Translations under genes and position numbers: made by a program
In this document: positions 17,978 to 27,671 of the stretch, piece after piece
Numbering within the stretch: position 1 is the first letter of the stretch
Layout: the number at the start of each line of letters is the position of its first letter
The notes under the pieces: model-generated
The model's database searches: none
What the model was told of the DNA's origin: nothing
The model's input: the letters and a program-made list of their open reading frames with translations, nothing else
Origin: Wolbachia endosymbiont of Pentalonia nigronervosa
Lineage (GTDB): Bacteria; Pseudomonadota; Alphaproteobacteria; Rickettsiales; Anaplasmataceae
Direction: 5' to 3'
DNA length: 64,000 bases
Assembly: GCF_014534705.1 (NCBI RefSeq)
Contig: NZ_JACVWV010000002.1
Coordinates: forward strand, 1 to 64,000

Positions 17978-19159
17978 ATGACAATTTCTCCTATCTTACC
18001 AGTTTATTCTCCAGTTAATATAAATTTTTCTCACGGTAAAGGTGTTTATTTATACGATTTTAATAATAATCGTTATGTAGACTTTCACTCTGGAATTGGT
18101 GTAAATAGTCTTGGCCACGCTAATCCACAGCTAGTTAATGCTTTAAAAACACAAGGAGAAAAATTTTGGCATCTCTCAAATACCTATAATATACCAACTG
18201 CTAACAATTTTGCAATTAAGTTAATAAATAGTAGTTTTGCTGACACTGTATTTTTTGCAAATTCTGGGTCAGAAGCAGTGGAGTGTGGTCTGAAGATTGC
18301 AAGATCATATCACAATGGAAAAAGTAATAGAAATCGCCATAGAATTTTAACATTTCACGGAGCATTTCATGGTAGAACTTTTTTAACTTGTGCTACAAAT
18401 GACCAACGGAAATTTTCTAAGTTACTTAATCCTCGCATTGACTGGTGTGATAATGTGGCTCGTGATATTGAAAGCGTGAAGAAAGCAATTTTAAATGACA
18501 TTGGTACAATATTAATAGAGCCAATACAAGGACAAGGTGGTATAAATGTAATGAGTGCAAGCTTTTTGCAGGAATTAAGGAGTTTATGTGATGAGCATGA
18601 TATACTTCTATTCTTCGATTGTGTACAGTGCGGTGCTGGTAGAACAGGGAAATTATTTGCATATGAATGTGTAGGTGTGAAACCTGATATATGCGCTCTT
18701 GCAAAAGGGATAGGAGGAGGGTTCCCATTGGGGGTTTGTCTTGCAACTGAAAAAGCTGCTCAATACATGGCAGTAGGCATGCATGGTTCCACTTTTGGTG
18801 GAAATCCATTGGCGACCTCAATAGGGAATACTATGCTACACGAATTGCTCAATCCTGGTTTTCTAGAAAATGTTGCAGTGAGAGGTAAGTACTTAAAAAA
18901 TAAGTTAAAAGATCTAGCTCATAAATTTTCAGTTATAGAAGAGGTGAGAGGCAAAGGGTTAATGTTAGGAATAAAAATTAAGGTGGATAATCAAAAATTT
19001 GCTGATGAGTTAAGTCACCGTGGTCTACTTACCATTGGAGTAACATCGGATCAAGTAGTAAGAATGTTGCCTCCGTTAATTATTACTGAAGATGAAATTG
19101 ATGAAGGAATTGAGATTTTAAGCCAATACCTATCAGAAAAATTCTCTAGTTATAGCTAA
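17978..19159 (+). CDS. argD: acetylornithine/succinyldiaminopimelate aminotransferase
   Basis: A class III PLP aminotransferase of 393 residues. Marks are NSGSEAVECGLKIAR (PLP phosphate binding), FHGAFHGRT, FFDCVQCGAGRTG and the PLP lysine in ALAKGIGGGFPLG (about residue 242). In organisms without arginine synthesis the enzyme usually serves as DapC in the lysine/diaminopimelate branch; that role is inference. It is divergent from pleC and convergent with pleD, with only 3 bases between stops. Confidence 0.9.
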   Translation: MTISPILPVYSPVNINFSHGKGVYLYDFNNNRYVDFHSGIGVNSLGHANPQLVNALKTQGEKFWHLSNTYNIPTANNFAIKLINSSFADTVFFANSGSEAVECGLKIARSYHNGKSNRNRHRILTFHGAFHGRTFLTCATNDQRKFSKLLNPRIDWCDNVARDIESVKKAILNDIGTILIEPIQGQGGINVMSASFLQELRSLCDEHDILLFFDCVQCGAGRTGKLFAYECVGVKPDICALAKGIGGGFPLGVCLATEKAAQYMAVGMHGSTFGGNPLATSIGNTMLHELLNPGFLENVAVRGKYLKNKLKDLAHKFSVIEEVRGKGLMLGIKIKVDNQKFADELSHRGLLTIGVTSDQVVRMLPPLIITEDEIDEGIEILSQYLSEKFSSYS

Positions 19160-19162
19160 AGT

Positions 19163-20530
19163 TTAACTAGCAATTACTCTGTTCCTACCACTATTTTTTG
19201 CCTTATATAGACATTTATCAGCACGTTCCACAAACAAATTAATATCTTTAAGGTCAGAGTTTTGTACTTCTGCAACTCCAATACTAACGGTTTTATTAAC
19301 CACATTATCTAACAGTATAAAAGGCTGTGCAATAACAGTACGTATTCTTTCTGCAATAATATACGCATCTGACACATTAGTATCAGGCATGACAACAACA
19401 AACTCTTCACCACCGAACCTGGCTAATAGATCTGTTATTCTAATATTTTCAGAAATTCTTTTCTGCACTTGCTTTAAAATTTCGTCTCCAGCAGTATGAC
19501 CAAAATTGTCATTGACCATTTTGAAATAGTCTATGTCTAGCATCAATAAAGATAAGTTCCTGCCTTTTGCTATGGAATCCTCAACTATGTTTTTTAAATG
19601 CTTATCAAAATATCTTCTGTTGTAACAATTAGTGAGCGGATCTTTTATGGACATTTCCACGTTGTTAAATAAGTTCATTCTTAAAGCATCTTGATATCTT
19701 TTTCGCTTTACTTGAGAATTTACTCTAGCTATTAATTCATTCTCGTCTAATGGAACAACTAAATAGTCATTTACCCCTATTTCAAGAGCTTTTATTAGGT
19801 TGCTTTTGCTCTGATCTTCGTCGGATAGAATTAAAATTGGTGTGTAACGCGTTTCTAACTTGCTACGAAGTTCAGAACACAGACGTAACCCGCCAATTCC
19901 GTGAATTTGCATATTAGAAATAATTAAGTCGTAATCATCTTTGATATCAGCTATATCCATCGGGTTACTTAATATTTCTATCGAACGGAAACATTGCTTT
20001 GATAGAATTTCGTATATCCGTTTGGCTTGAGAGACATCCTCATCTATCACTAATATACGACCGTAATAGGTTTCACTTGAATACTCTATTAAACTTCTAT
20101 CCATTATACCATTCATTTCCGCGTTAGTTTTATTTCTCAAAAGCAATTCATCTATGACAAATTTCAATCGAGTCAATGATTTAATTCTTGCAGATAAAGC
20201 AGTTTCATCTATTGGTTTAGTTAAAAAATCATCTGCACCTGCATTTATACCCTTCACTCTATCTTCTGTATCATGTAATGCAGTTACCATAACTATTGGA
20301 ATATGGGTTGTAATGGGATTATTTTTTAACTCCTTACAAACTTTGAACCCATCCATATTTGGCATCATAACATCAAGTAATACAATATCTGGCTGTTGCG
20401 CCATCACTAAATCTATTGCTTCTTGACCGTCACAAGCAGTGATAACCGTATAATACTCTGCTGTAAGTTTAGCTTTTAAAAGCTTGACGTTTGATGATAT
20501 ATCATCAACTACCAGAATTTTTGCTGTCAT
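19163..20530 (-). CDS. pleD: PleD-type response regulator with diguanylate cyclase
   Basis: A 455-residue protein with two receiver domains and a GGDEF domain. The first receiver begins AKILVVDDISSNVKLL, with the phospho-acceptor Asp in DIVLLDVMMPNMDG. The second receiver (ILVIDEDVSQAKRI...) lacks a clear phospho-site, as in Caulobacter PleD. The active-site loop is RFGGEEFVVVMPDT, so it should make cyclic di-GMP. I start at the ATG at 20530 (MTAKILVVDD); a longer frame from 20581 would overlap tatB further. Even so, the first 26 bases overlap the tatB-like gene upstream. Confidence 0.92.
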   Translation of the reverse strand: MTAKILVVDDISSNVKLLKAKLTAEYYTVITACDGQEAIDLVMAQQPDIVLLDVMMPNMDGFKVCKELKNNPITTHIPIVMVTALHDTEDRVKGINAGADDFLTKPIDETALSARIKSLTRLKFVIDELLLRNKTNAEMNGIMDRSLIEYSSETYYGRILVIDEDVSQAKRIYEILSKQCFRSIEILSNPMDIADIKDDYDLIISNMQIHGIGGLRLCSELRSKLETRYTPILILSDEDQSKSNLIKALEIGVNDYLVVPLDENELIARVNSQVKRKRYQDALRMNLFNNVEMSIKDPLTNCYNRRYFDKHLKNIVEDSIAKGRNLSLLMLDIDYFKMVNDNFGHTAGDEILKQVQKRISENIRITDLLARFGGEEFVVVMPDTNVSDAYIIAERIRTVIAQPFILLDNVVNKTVSIGVAEVQNSDLKDINLFVERADKCLYKAKNSGRNRVIAS

Positions 20531-20783
20531 TATTTTGACCAGATACATTGTAAGAAGGATAGCGTTTCCCGTCTTTACCAATTACATAGGTTATTTCTTC
20601 AGTATTATATAAGTCTTCAATTCCAGCATCTTTTAATAACTTTTTAGTTTTAGACTTTATATTCATAATACATCTATATGCTATCCTAACAAAATCAACA
20701 AAAACAGGTATTTTTTCTTTATCAAGCACAATTATACTTACTAAAGCAATAACTAAAATTTCTGACAAACCTATGCTAAACAT
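20505..20783 (-). CDS. TatB-like twin-arginine translocase component
   Basis: 92 residues: a single N-terminal membrane helix starting MFSIGLSEILVIALV, then a lysine-rich amphipathic stretch, the TatA/TatB layout. The usual FG(P/Q) hinge is replaced by LDKEKIPV, and IP followed by VFVDFVRIAYR fits TatB better than TatA. The other Tat genes are not adjacent. It overlaps the gdhB stop by 8 bases upstream and the pleD start by 26 bases downstream, so the three are probably co-transcribed. Confidence 0.72.
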   Translation of the reverse strand: MFSIGLSEILVIALVSIIVLDKEKIPVFVDFVRIAYRCIMNIKSKTKKLLKDAGIEDLYNTEEITYVIGKDGKRYPSYNVSGQNNDSKNSGS

Positions 20784-23700
20784 TTTCCTTATAAAGTAAA
20801 GACTTTATCCTCCTAATTATAAATATTAATCTACTTAAATCAAGTTTAGAAGTAATCATCTCATTTAAAAGACTATTATGATGTTCTATGTGTCTTTTTT
20901 GATTGTTACTCCAGGCTTTTACAGGATTAACTTTGTCAGAGGATTTTATAACTTTAATGGTGAGAGTATAATGATAGTCACTTAAATCGTCTAATGCGTC
21001 GCTAATCACGCTACGGTCCCAATATGAAGAGTGGCTTTTCACCTGCAAAGCAGCTTTCCTAATAAGATCGAGTTTAAGTAGCGATTTTAATTCAAAGTAT
21101 ATTTTGCCTACATCAAGTACAGGTAAAGATGTCTTTTCAGCAATCAATATAATGTCCAATGTATAAGCAAGAACACTTAAATTGGCAACTCTTTTGGTCA
21201 AACTTTTACTTATATTCAGTTTTAATAAATCATGATTATAAACCTTCAATAAACGCTCATCTAAAATGTCGGCTAAATTTTCATCTAAAGTTTTAATAGT
21301 ATCACGAAATTTCATAATTTCTGTTAGCTCAGCAAAACCGAACTTGCTAGAATTTTTTACTAACCAAAATGAAACTCTACCGACAAATTTTTGTATATTT
21401 CTTACTACTTCCAAATATGCATTAACTTCCACTACTCCATCTAGTTCATCGATTTCTTTCCAAAATGTGTCTAAGTTGTACAGGTAGCTTACCACAACAT
21501 ATATACTAGTTGCTTCATGCACCTTGATGCCAGTATTTTCAACTAAGTTGTTAATGAATATACATCCCATCCTATTTACAACATCATTAGCAATACAGGT
21601 AGAAATAATTTCTCTACGAAGTTGGTGTGTAAAGATATAATCCTTGAATTCACTTACTATTTTCTTAGGAAAATAATTTAATAGATAGTCTTGAGAGAGA
21701 AAGTCCTTTTCAGGAAGATTAGAATTTATAATTTCATTTTTTATATTTGTCCTAGCATAAGACATTAATACAGAAAGTTGAGGGGGATTTAATCCTAATA
21801 ACATTTTTGCCATCTCTTCATCAGTTGGAAGAAACTCTATACTTCTATTTAAAAGCCCAGATTTTTCAAGACTGATAAGCAGTCTGTGATGTTGTTCTGA
21901 ACGGTCCTTTGCTTGCATGACCTCAAGAAGCAATGCCTTTGTTTCAATTTTATTATGGTCATTCAAAACTTTAAACGCAACTTCATCCACCATGCTACTC
22001 AACATATCATTTCTTTTTTCTAAAGGAATGCCTTTTTCCTTCATAACTGAAACAAGTGCAATCTTGATATTTACTTCTAAGTCAGAACATATAACGCCAG
22101 CTGAATTATCAACAAAATCTGCGTTAATATGTCCACCTTTATTGGCATATTCTATTCTGCCAAGTTGTGTACACCCTAAATTGCCACCTTCTATAAACAT
22201 AGAGGCTCTAATCTCCTTACCATTTATTCTTAGTGCATCATTAGTTTTATCACCAACAACACTATGACTCTCATCTGTTGCTTTGATAAACGTACCAATT
22301 CCCCCATTCCATATAAAATCTACTTTTGCCTTTAGTAAGTATCTAATTAGATCATTTGGAGATAACGTATCTTCTTTAATACTGAAGCATTTTTTCATCT
22401 CTTGAGAAATATCAATATATTTGCTACTACGCTCAAACACCCCTCCACCTTGAGAAATTACTTCTTTGCTGTAATCCATCCAACTTGAAAATGGTAATTC
22501 AAAAAGGTGCTGACGTTCCTCAAAGCTTTTTTCTGGATCAGGATTAGGGTCAATAAAAATATGAATATGATTGAACGCCCCAATCAAACGTATATTTTTT
22601 GAGAGTAGCATGCCGTTTCCAAATAAATCACCGGACATATCACCAATTCCAATAACGCTAACGTTTTGATAAATGTCTTTGTGCATCTTCCAAAAATGCC
22701 TTTGTGCTGCAATCCAAGCACCCCTTGCCGTAATACCCATCTTTTTGTGATCATAACCAGCAGATCCTCCAGATGCAAATGCATCACCAAGCCAAAAATT
22801 ATATTCAGAAGCTATTTGATTAGCATAATCAGAAAAAGAAGCAGTTCCTTTATCAGCAGCAACTACTAAATATGGGTCATCTTCATCATACCTAATTACA
22901 TCTTTTGGTGGAATTATTTTGCCATCAATAACATTATCTGTAATATCAAGCATACCCCTGATGAAGTTCTTGTAGCATTCAACACCTTTTTCTCTAAAAA
23001 TATTCGTATCTTGATGGACATGCTTTATAACAAATGCACCCTTTGCACCAACAGGAACAATAACTGCATTTTTTGTCATTTGAGCTTTCATTAAACCTAG
23101 AGCTTCAGTGCGAAAATCTTCAGTCCTATCTGACCATCTTAAGCCACCACGTGCTAATTTTCCTCCCCTTAAGTGTATTCCTTCAAAAAGATTCGAATAA
23201 ACATACAATTCGCGATATGGGTAAGGTTCAGGTAAATGATCTATCTTACTTGAATCAAATTTTATGGATAGATAAGGTTTATCATCTTGATAATAGTTGG
23301 TTCTCACAATAGCCATGATTAAATTGAATATTGAACGCAGAATACAATCATGCGAGATATTGCTAATTTCTTCTAGCAAACCTTCAATCTTCTCTTTGAA
23401 AATATTGGTGGTCTGTATTCTATCAATATCTATATCGGGGTTAAACCTTGCACGAAATAACTGTATTAAATACTTTACTATTTTCGGATACTCCGAAACC
23501 ACCTTTTGAATATACTCTTGATTATAGCCAAATGATATTTGTTTTAGGTAAGCGCTTAACGTTCTAACTAGCAGAACTTCTTTGCATTTTAAACCAGCCA
23601 GAATGATTAAGCTGTTGAAGTAGTCATTTTTTATTTCTCTTGTAAAAACTTTAGTTAATGTTATTTCAAATTGTTCTTTTAAAGTAATATTATTTACTAA

Positions 23701-25497
23701 TTCATCAACTCGCGATAATACGAAATGATGTATCCATATTCCACCGTTGATTACTATGTAGTAACCATTATGAGAGAGTATTTTGGTTCCTAAATTTTTA
23801 GTAATTTTCAGTATTTTTGATAACTCAAGTCCACCATGGCTTGGGGTATACACTTTGAGTTGATAATGTAGATTATTACTAATCAGCCTTAAATCCACTT
23901 CACTAGTACCTTTTTTCCGCACTATTTCCAATTTTTTCATATCATAATATGCCTCTTGGGGCTCAAAAATTTCCTGATAGCTCACTGGAAACGCACTGCA
24001 ATAGCGGATGAATATATCTTCAACAGTGCTGAATGTATTGTATAAATTATCTATAAAACGGTCTTCCCATTTTTCTGTAATATTTCTTAATTTATTTTCT
24101 ATCTGTAAAACTTCACTATCAAGAATTTTTAAATTGTCAGCCCTTAGAATGATATGTAATTTCATCAAATCGTACTCGTTGATGATATGATGGTGATAAA
24201 TATCTGAACCTTCAGCATTTATTTCACTTTTTAATATATCACGTATTTTAAACATCAATCTTGCGCTAGCATAACGCATGGGAATTAGTACTATACAACT
24301 AATGAAATTTCCTAAATTTCTTAAGAACAACTTAACTCTTGGCTTAATTGCAAGAGACATTATTGAAAGACAGACTTTTAATAATTCATCTTCGTTGGAT
24401 TGAAATAACTCATCACAAGAAAACGATTGTAGAATAGCAATTAAAGCTTTATTGTTGTGGCCTCCTGCTACAAACCCAGCTCTTTTTTCTATTATCTCAA
24501 TTTTATCCTTCACAATTGGGATAGTTCTAATATCTTGAACTTCAGCCGCTGAGGTAAATAGTCCAAAAAAACATCTTTCTTTTATTAACTCCCCTTGCTC
24601 ATCAAACTCACTTATTTGTATACAATTCATATACGTACGGCGGTGAACTATTGAGAGCAGATCTGACCTAAATATATCTACAAGACCAAATTCCGCATAA
24701 GAAATTAGTGCATTTTGATATTCGTTACTTACTCTTATCAAACCAAGATTCTCCTCGTTGATAGGCACTAGTCTTCCCTCTTGATTGGGAGTGCATTCTT
24801 GATAACCTAAAAATACAAAATTGTTATTTTTTAACCAAATGAGAAAATCTTTAACTTGATCAATAGAATATGACCCTGGAACGTGAACTCCGACTTCTTC
24901 TAGTGAACAAAGTTCATTTTTTGCTTCATCAAGCTTTTTCAGCATCAGCTGCCAATCTTTCACAGAGTAATTAACCGCTTTCAGCGTTTTTTGTAGAGAT
25001 TCCCTTAGTGTATCAACAAAACTATCACTTATACCTTTGATAATTATGTATATAACCGACTCTTTTGTACTATCATTTTTTTCTTCAAAAGAGCAAATAT
25101 TGTCAATCAGTCCACTTTTTCTTTTTACATTAACAATGCTATTGCTATAGTAGCATATAGTTAAATTATGTGATTTAATGTTAGCGATAACAGAATCAAC
25201 CAAGAAGGGCATATCATCATTTACTATCTTGAGCGTAGTAAAATTTCCTTCTACTCCTGGTATGTTATTAATATTACATATTGTTAACTTACTTTCGTCT
25301 TTTTTTCTCTTAGAAATGAAAGAGTAAGCATCTTCTGCAATATAAAGTAAAAATTTATTGTTTACTCTTAGATCACTGTTATAAACAAAATTATAAAAAT
25401 ACTTAATAAATTCTCTGAGTTTCTCATTTCCCTCTTGATCAGTAAGTTCTAATAGAGATTGAATTACTTTAGTACTAACATTGTAATTAACACACAT
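20776..25497 (-). CDS. gdhB: NAD-specific glutamate dehydrogenase, large type
   Basis: A 1573-residue enzyme of the large bacterial GDH family (about 1600 residues), which oxidises glutamate to 2-oxoglutarate and so feeds the TCA cycle from host amino acids. The N-terminal third carries ACT-like regulatory sequence; the catalytic core shows RGGKLARGGLRWSDR, RTEALGLMKAQ, KNAVIVPVGAKGAF, and GIGDMSGDLFGNGML in the nucleotide-binding domain. In Wolbachia, amino acids are a main carbon source, which makes this central. The start is the ATG at 25497. A 93-base repeat with promoter-like hexamers lies just upstream. Confidence 0.95.
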   Translation of the reverse strand: MCVNYNVSTKVIQSLLELTDQEGNEKLREFIKYFYNFVYNSDLRVNNKFLLYIAEDAYSFISKRKKDESKLTICNINNIPGVEGNFTTLKIVNDDMPFLVDSVIANIKSHNLTICYYSNSIVNVKRKSGLIDNICSFEEKNDSTKESVIYIIIKGISDSFVDTLRESLQKTLKAVNYSVKDWQLMLKKLDEAKNELCSLEEVGVHVPGSYSIDQVKDFLIWLKNNNFVFLGYQECTPNQEGRLVPINEENLGLIRVSNEYQNALISYAEFGLVDIFRSDLLSIVHRRTYMNCIQISEFDEQGELIKERCFFGLFTSAAEVQDIRTIPIVKDKIEIIEKRAGFVAGGHNNKALIAILQSFSCDELFQSNEDELLKVCLSIMSLAIKPRVKLFLRNLGNFISCIVLIPMRYASARLMFKIRDILKSEINAEGSDIYHHHIINEYDLMKLHIILRADNLKILDSEVLQIENKLRNITEKWEDRFIDNLYNTFSTVEDIFIRYCSAFPVSYQEIFEPQEAYYDMKKLEIVRKKGTSEVDLRLISNNLHYQLKVYTPSHGGLELSKILKITKNLGTKILSHNGYYIVINGGIWIHHFVLSRVDELVNNITLKEQFEITLTKVFTREIKNDYFNSLIILAGLKCKEVLLVRTLSAYLKQISFGYNQEYIQKVVSEYPKIVKYLIQLFRARFNPDIDIDRIQTTNIFKEKIEGLLEEISNISHDCILRSIFNLIMAIVRTNYYQDDKPYLSIKFDSSKIDHLPEPYPYRELYVYSNLFEGIHLRGGKLARGGLRWSDRTEDFRTEALGLMKAQMTKNAVIVPVGAKGAFVIKHVHQDTNIFREKGVECYKNFIRGMLDITDNVIDGKIIPPKDVIRYDEDDPYLVVAADKGTASFSDYANQIASEYNFWLGDAFASGGSAGYDHKKMGITARGAWIAAQRHFWKMHKDIYQNVSVIGIGDMSGDLFGNGMLLSKNIRLIGAFNHIHIFIDPNPDPEKSFEERQHLFELPFSSWMDYSKEVISQGGGVFERSSKYIDISQEMKKCFSIKEDTLSPNDLIRYLLKAKVDFIWNGGIGTFIKATDESHSVVGDKTNDALRINGKEIRASMFIEGGNLGCTQLGRIEYANKGGHINADFVDNSAGVICSDLEVNIKIALVSVMKEKGIPLEKRNDMLSSMVDEVAFKVLNDHNKIETKALLLEVMQAKDRSEQHHRLLISLEKSGLLNRSIEFLPTDEEMAKMLLGLNPPQLSVLMSYARTNIKNEIINSNLPEKDFLSQDYLLNYFPKKIVSEFKDYIFTHQLRREIISTCIANDVVNRMGCIFINNLVENTGIKVHEATSIYVVVSYLYNLDTFWKEIDELDGVVEVNAYLEVVRNIQKFVGRVSFWLVKNSSKFGFAELTEIMKFRDTIKTLDENLADILDERLLKVYNHDLLKLNISKSLTKRVANLSVLAYTLDIILIAEKTSLPVLDVGKIYFELKSLLKLDLIRKAALQVKSHSSYWDRSVISDALDDLSDYHYTLTIKVIKSSDKVNPVKAWSNNQKRHIEHHNSLLNEMITSKLDLSRLIFIIRRIKSLLYKENV

Positions 25498-25530
25498 AAT
25501 TAAAATTAAATAAAGATATACACAAAAGCT

Positions 25531-25623
25531 TAAACTTTTTTAACTAAGATTTCCTTATTAAGAGTGTATACAATTAACTTATCATTTTCTACTACTTCTC
25601 ATGTCAAAATTTTGCAATTGCCA
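25531..25623. repeat. direct repeat copy 1 (between gdhB and the 575-residue gene)
   Basis: 93 bases that match 27550-27642 in the same orientation without gaps, at roughly 80-85 percent by hand alignment. On the minus strand it contains TTGACA, 17 bases and TGATAA, so it could be the gdhB promoter. Together the two copies bracket the 575-residue gene. Confidence 0.8.
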
Positions 25624-25697
25624 TGGAAAGTACAAAGACCACTATGGCACTGTGCAAAATTAAGCTGTATAGAATTGAGTTAATTCAAAAATTAGGG

Positions 25698-27425
25698 CTA
25701 CTTCTGCTGCTGTTCCTGAAGCTGCTCAACACGTGAATTATCAATCTTACTGCTACAATTCACTGCATGAGCTTGAAGACAAATTGTTGCAACTACTCCA
25801 ATAATTATACAAGCTCCTGTGACTATTGCAGCATTAGTACAAATATTACCTATAGTTCCACGAGTAAATATTGCTGTTAACAATGTTGGAATAAATAGAT
25901 AGAATGCAGGTTTGGTAACATAACTACTAACCTTCTCAGCTTTATATAATGCTTCAAGACAGACTTTCGTTCTTTCAGATCGTATTTCGCATGCTTGTTG
26001 AGAGTAATAATTTTTATCTAAAATTTTCAATACTGCACCCAAGCCTCTTGCCATTTCAACTTGTGTTGCTAACCTTTGCTTAAAGTAACTACTCAAACTA
26101 TTACCATGATCAGAAACAAACCCTTTAGATTTCTCAGAGTATTTGAAAACTTCTTGATATATATGATTACCATCAACGTATCTTAAAGTAAATTTCATTT
26201 CAGGATTCAATACACAATTTAAATCATCTGCCTTCTTGTCTATTAAAGCTGCAAATAGTTCTCTATTCTTATCATAGTAAGCAATAAATTCGCTTAGCTT
26301 TTCTGATAACTTTCCTAAATCTATTTTTATACCATAAAGCCACAATTGATCCAGATGAATACGAAGTACCGTTAAATAATCTTTAACATTACTGAAGCAT
26401 AGGTAAAATGATCGACCATGGTCAATTTTTGCCCATAGTTTTTCTTTTGCTTTTTTCATTACTCCAAAATTTTCTGGTTGTATTGTGTCAGCTTCTCCTA
26501 GCAATATTTGAGCAGCAAGTATTTCTTCAAACCCTGTTGCACTTTGGTAATCTTCACCCTGTTCTTTAAGGTCAATCAATGTAGTAAACTCACTTAAAAA
26601 TTTCGATCTTAAATAAAGTTCATCTTGCTTGTTTTCTTCTGCAATTTGCTTTTTAAATTGATCTGTGAACTTGTATTTTTCTTTTGTATATTTTTTATGA
26701 TCTTCACCACGTTGTGCTGCATCTGCTACAAATCTTTTTTCTGGTAAGTTATTATTTGTTACTAGTTCAATAATTGGAGCTCTATCATACAAAAATAGCT
26801 GATATGGATTACCAGCCATATGTTCTCGGACAAAGCTTGCAATATTCAAATCATCGTAACATATGTGGGATTTCGCTTGTTTCCAGGATATATCTATGAC
26901 ATACCTCCTCTTACTTTTAGATGTTGTAAAAGCACTTGGAAATAATTTCAGAGATTGTTCTGATGCTTTATAGAAAGATTTTTCAAACTGTGCCAACAGA
27001 GATTGTTTATCCCCTTCTTTCAGTGTACGATTTAAAACAGACTTCATCATAAAAGTTGCCTTATCGTTTTCGGCATATCTATGTTCTGCTTGAAATCCTG
27101 AACTACAACCTGCTGCTTTCTCTCCCACTTTTTTAAATTCACTTAAAGGTTGGGGTGTCCGATCATGCAAATGTTTTCTTGGAATTTTTATGCTTTGCTC
27201 TTTCTGTTTACTAAATTGTTTTTCTATTCCCCCTAATTCTTCTTCTCTATCTTTCTTGACTTTTTCAAAAAATTTATTCCATCGCTCTTGAAGTTGTTCT
27301 TTTATTCCCCCTAATTCTTCTTCTCTATCTTTTTTGATTTTTTCAATAAATTTATCCCATTGCTTTTGATTAAAAGCCCCTAACTCTGATTCATTATTTA
27401 CATTGTTCTGGTTTGCACCCGGCAT
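25698..27425 (-). CDS. 575-residue protein with kinase-like motifs, candidate effector
   Basis: Not a recognised family by name. Residues 22-47 and 48-73 are two tandem 26-residue charged coiled-coil-like repeats (KKDREEELGGI in each). The middle resembles atypical protein or lipid kinases: a strand with TFMMKSV (Lys128, possible ATP lysine), NPYQLFLYDRAPIIELV at 206-222, then LLGEADTIQPENFGV (308-322) and AKIDHGRSF (332-340), which look like the catalytic D-x4-N loop and the metal-binding DxG of HipA/PI-kinase-like folds. Two hydrophobic segments lie at about 502-520 and 530-552, followed by a Q-rich tail. No signal peptide. The gene is flanked by 93-base direct repeats. A host-directed T4SS substrate is a hypothesis only. 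Confidence 0.6.
   Translation of the reverse strand: MPGANQNNVNNESELGAFNQKQWDKFIEKIKKDREEELGGIKEQLQERWNKFFEKVKKDREEELGGIEKQFSKQKEQSIKIPRKHLHDRTPQPLSEFKKVGEKAAGCSSGFQAEHRYAENDKATFMMKSVLNRTLKEGDKQSLLAQFEKSFYKASEQSLKLFPSAFTTSKSKRRYVIDISWKQAKSHICYDDLNIASFVREHMAGNPYQLFLYDRAPIIELVTNNNLPEKRFVADAAQRGEDHKKYTKEKYKFTDQFKKQIAEENKQDELYLRSKFLSEFTTLIDLKEQGEDYQSATGFEEILAAQILLGEADTIQPENFGVMKKAKEKLWAKIDHGRSFYLCFSNVKDYLTVLRIHLDQLWLYGIKIDLGKLSEKLSEFIAYYDKNRELFAALIDKKADDLNCVLNPEMKFTLRYVDGNHIYQEVFKYSEKSKGFVSDHGNSLSSYFKQRLATQVEMARGLGAVLKILDKNYYSQQACEIRSERTKVCLEALYKAEKVSSYVTKPAFYLFIPTLLTAIFTRGTIGNICTNAAIVTGACIIIGVVATICLQAHAVNCSSKIDNSRVEQLQEQQQK
27207..27362 (-). repeat. two tandem 78-base repeats inside the 575-residue gene
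   Basis: Two adjacent 78-base units encode residues 22-47 and 48-73. Most changes are conservative (QWDKFIEKI against RWNKFFEKV), and the segment KKDREEELGGI is identical in both. The repeat number could vary between strains. Confidence 0.85.
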
Positions 27426-27549
27426 AATTCTCCTAATATCAAAAATATATTAATTTAATATTAAACTATATTCATTAAAATATCAACTATTTTTATATAC
27501 ATATAATAAATAATATAAAGATATTAATTTAATGCCAGAAAAACAAATC

Positions 27550-27642
27550 TAAACCTTTTTAACTAAGATTTCATCATTAAGAGTATATACAACCAACTCA
27601 TCATTTTCTCTCACCTCTCATGCTAAAATTTAGTAATTGTCA
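27550..27642. repeat. direct repeat copy 2 (between the 575-residue gene and dcd)
   Basis: Second copy of the 93-base repeat, 124 bases upstream of the 575-residue gene. It shares the blocks TTTTTAACTAAGATTTC, ATTAAGAGT.TATACAA and ATCATTTTCT with copy 1. It may carry that gene's promoter. Confidence 0.8.
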
Positions 27643-27669
27643 TCAAAAATAGGTTTTGCAAGAGATCTA
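27635..27669 (-). repeat. decayed end of a palindromic element
   Basis: The complement begins TAGATCTCTTGCAAAACC and runs into ATGACAATT, which aligns with TAGACCTCTTTCGAAACTC...ATGGCAATT at the 3' end of the folC/dnaE element. It touches the dcd side of direct repeat 2. Confidence 0.45.
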
Positions 27670-27671
27670 GA

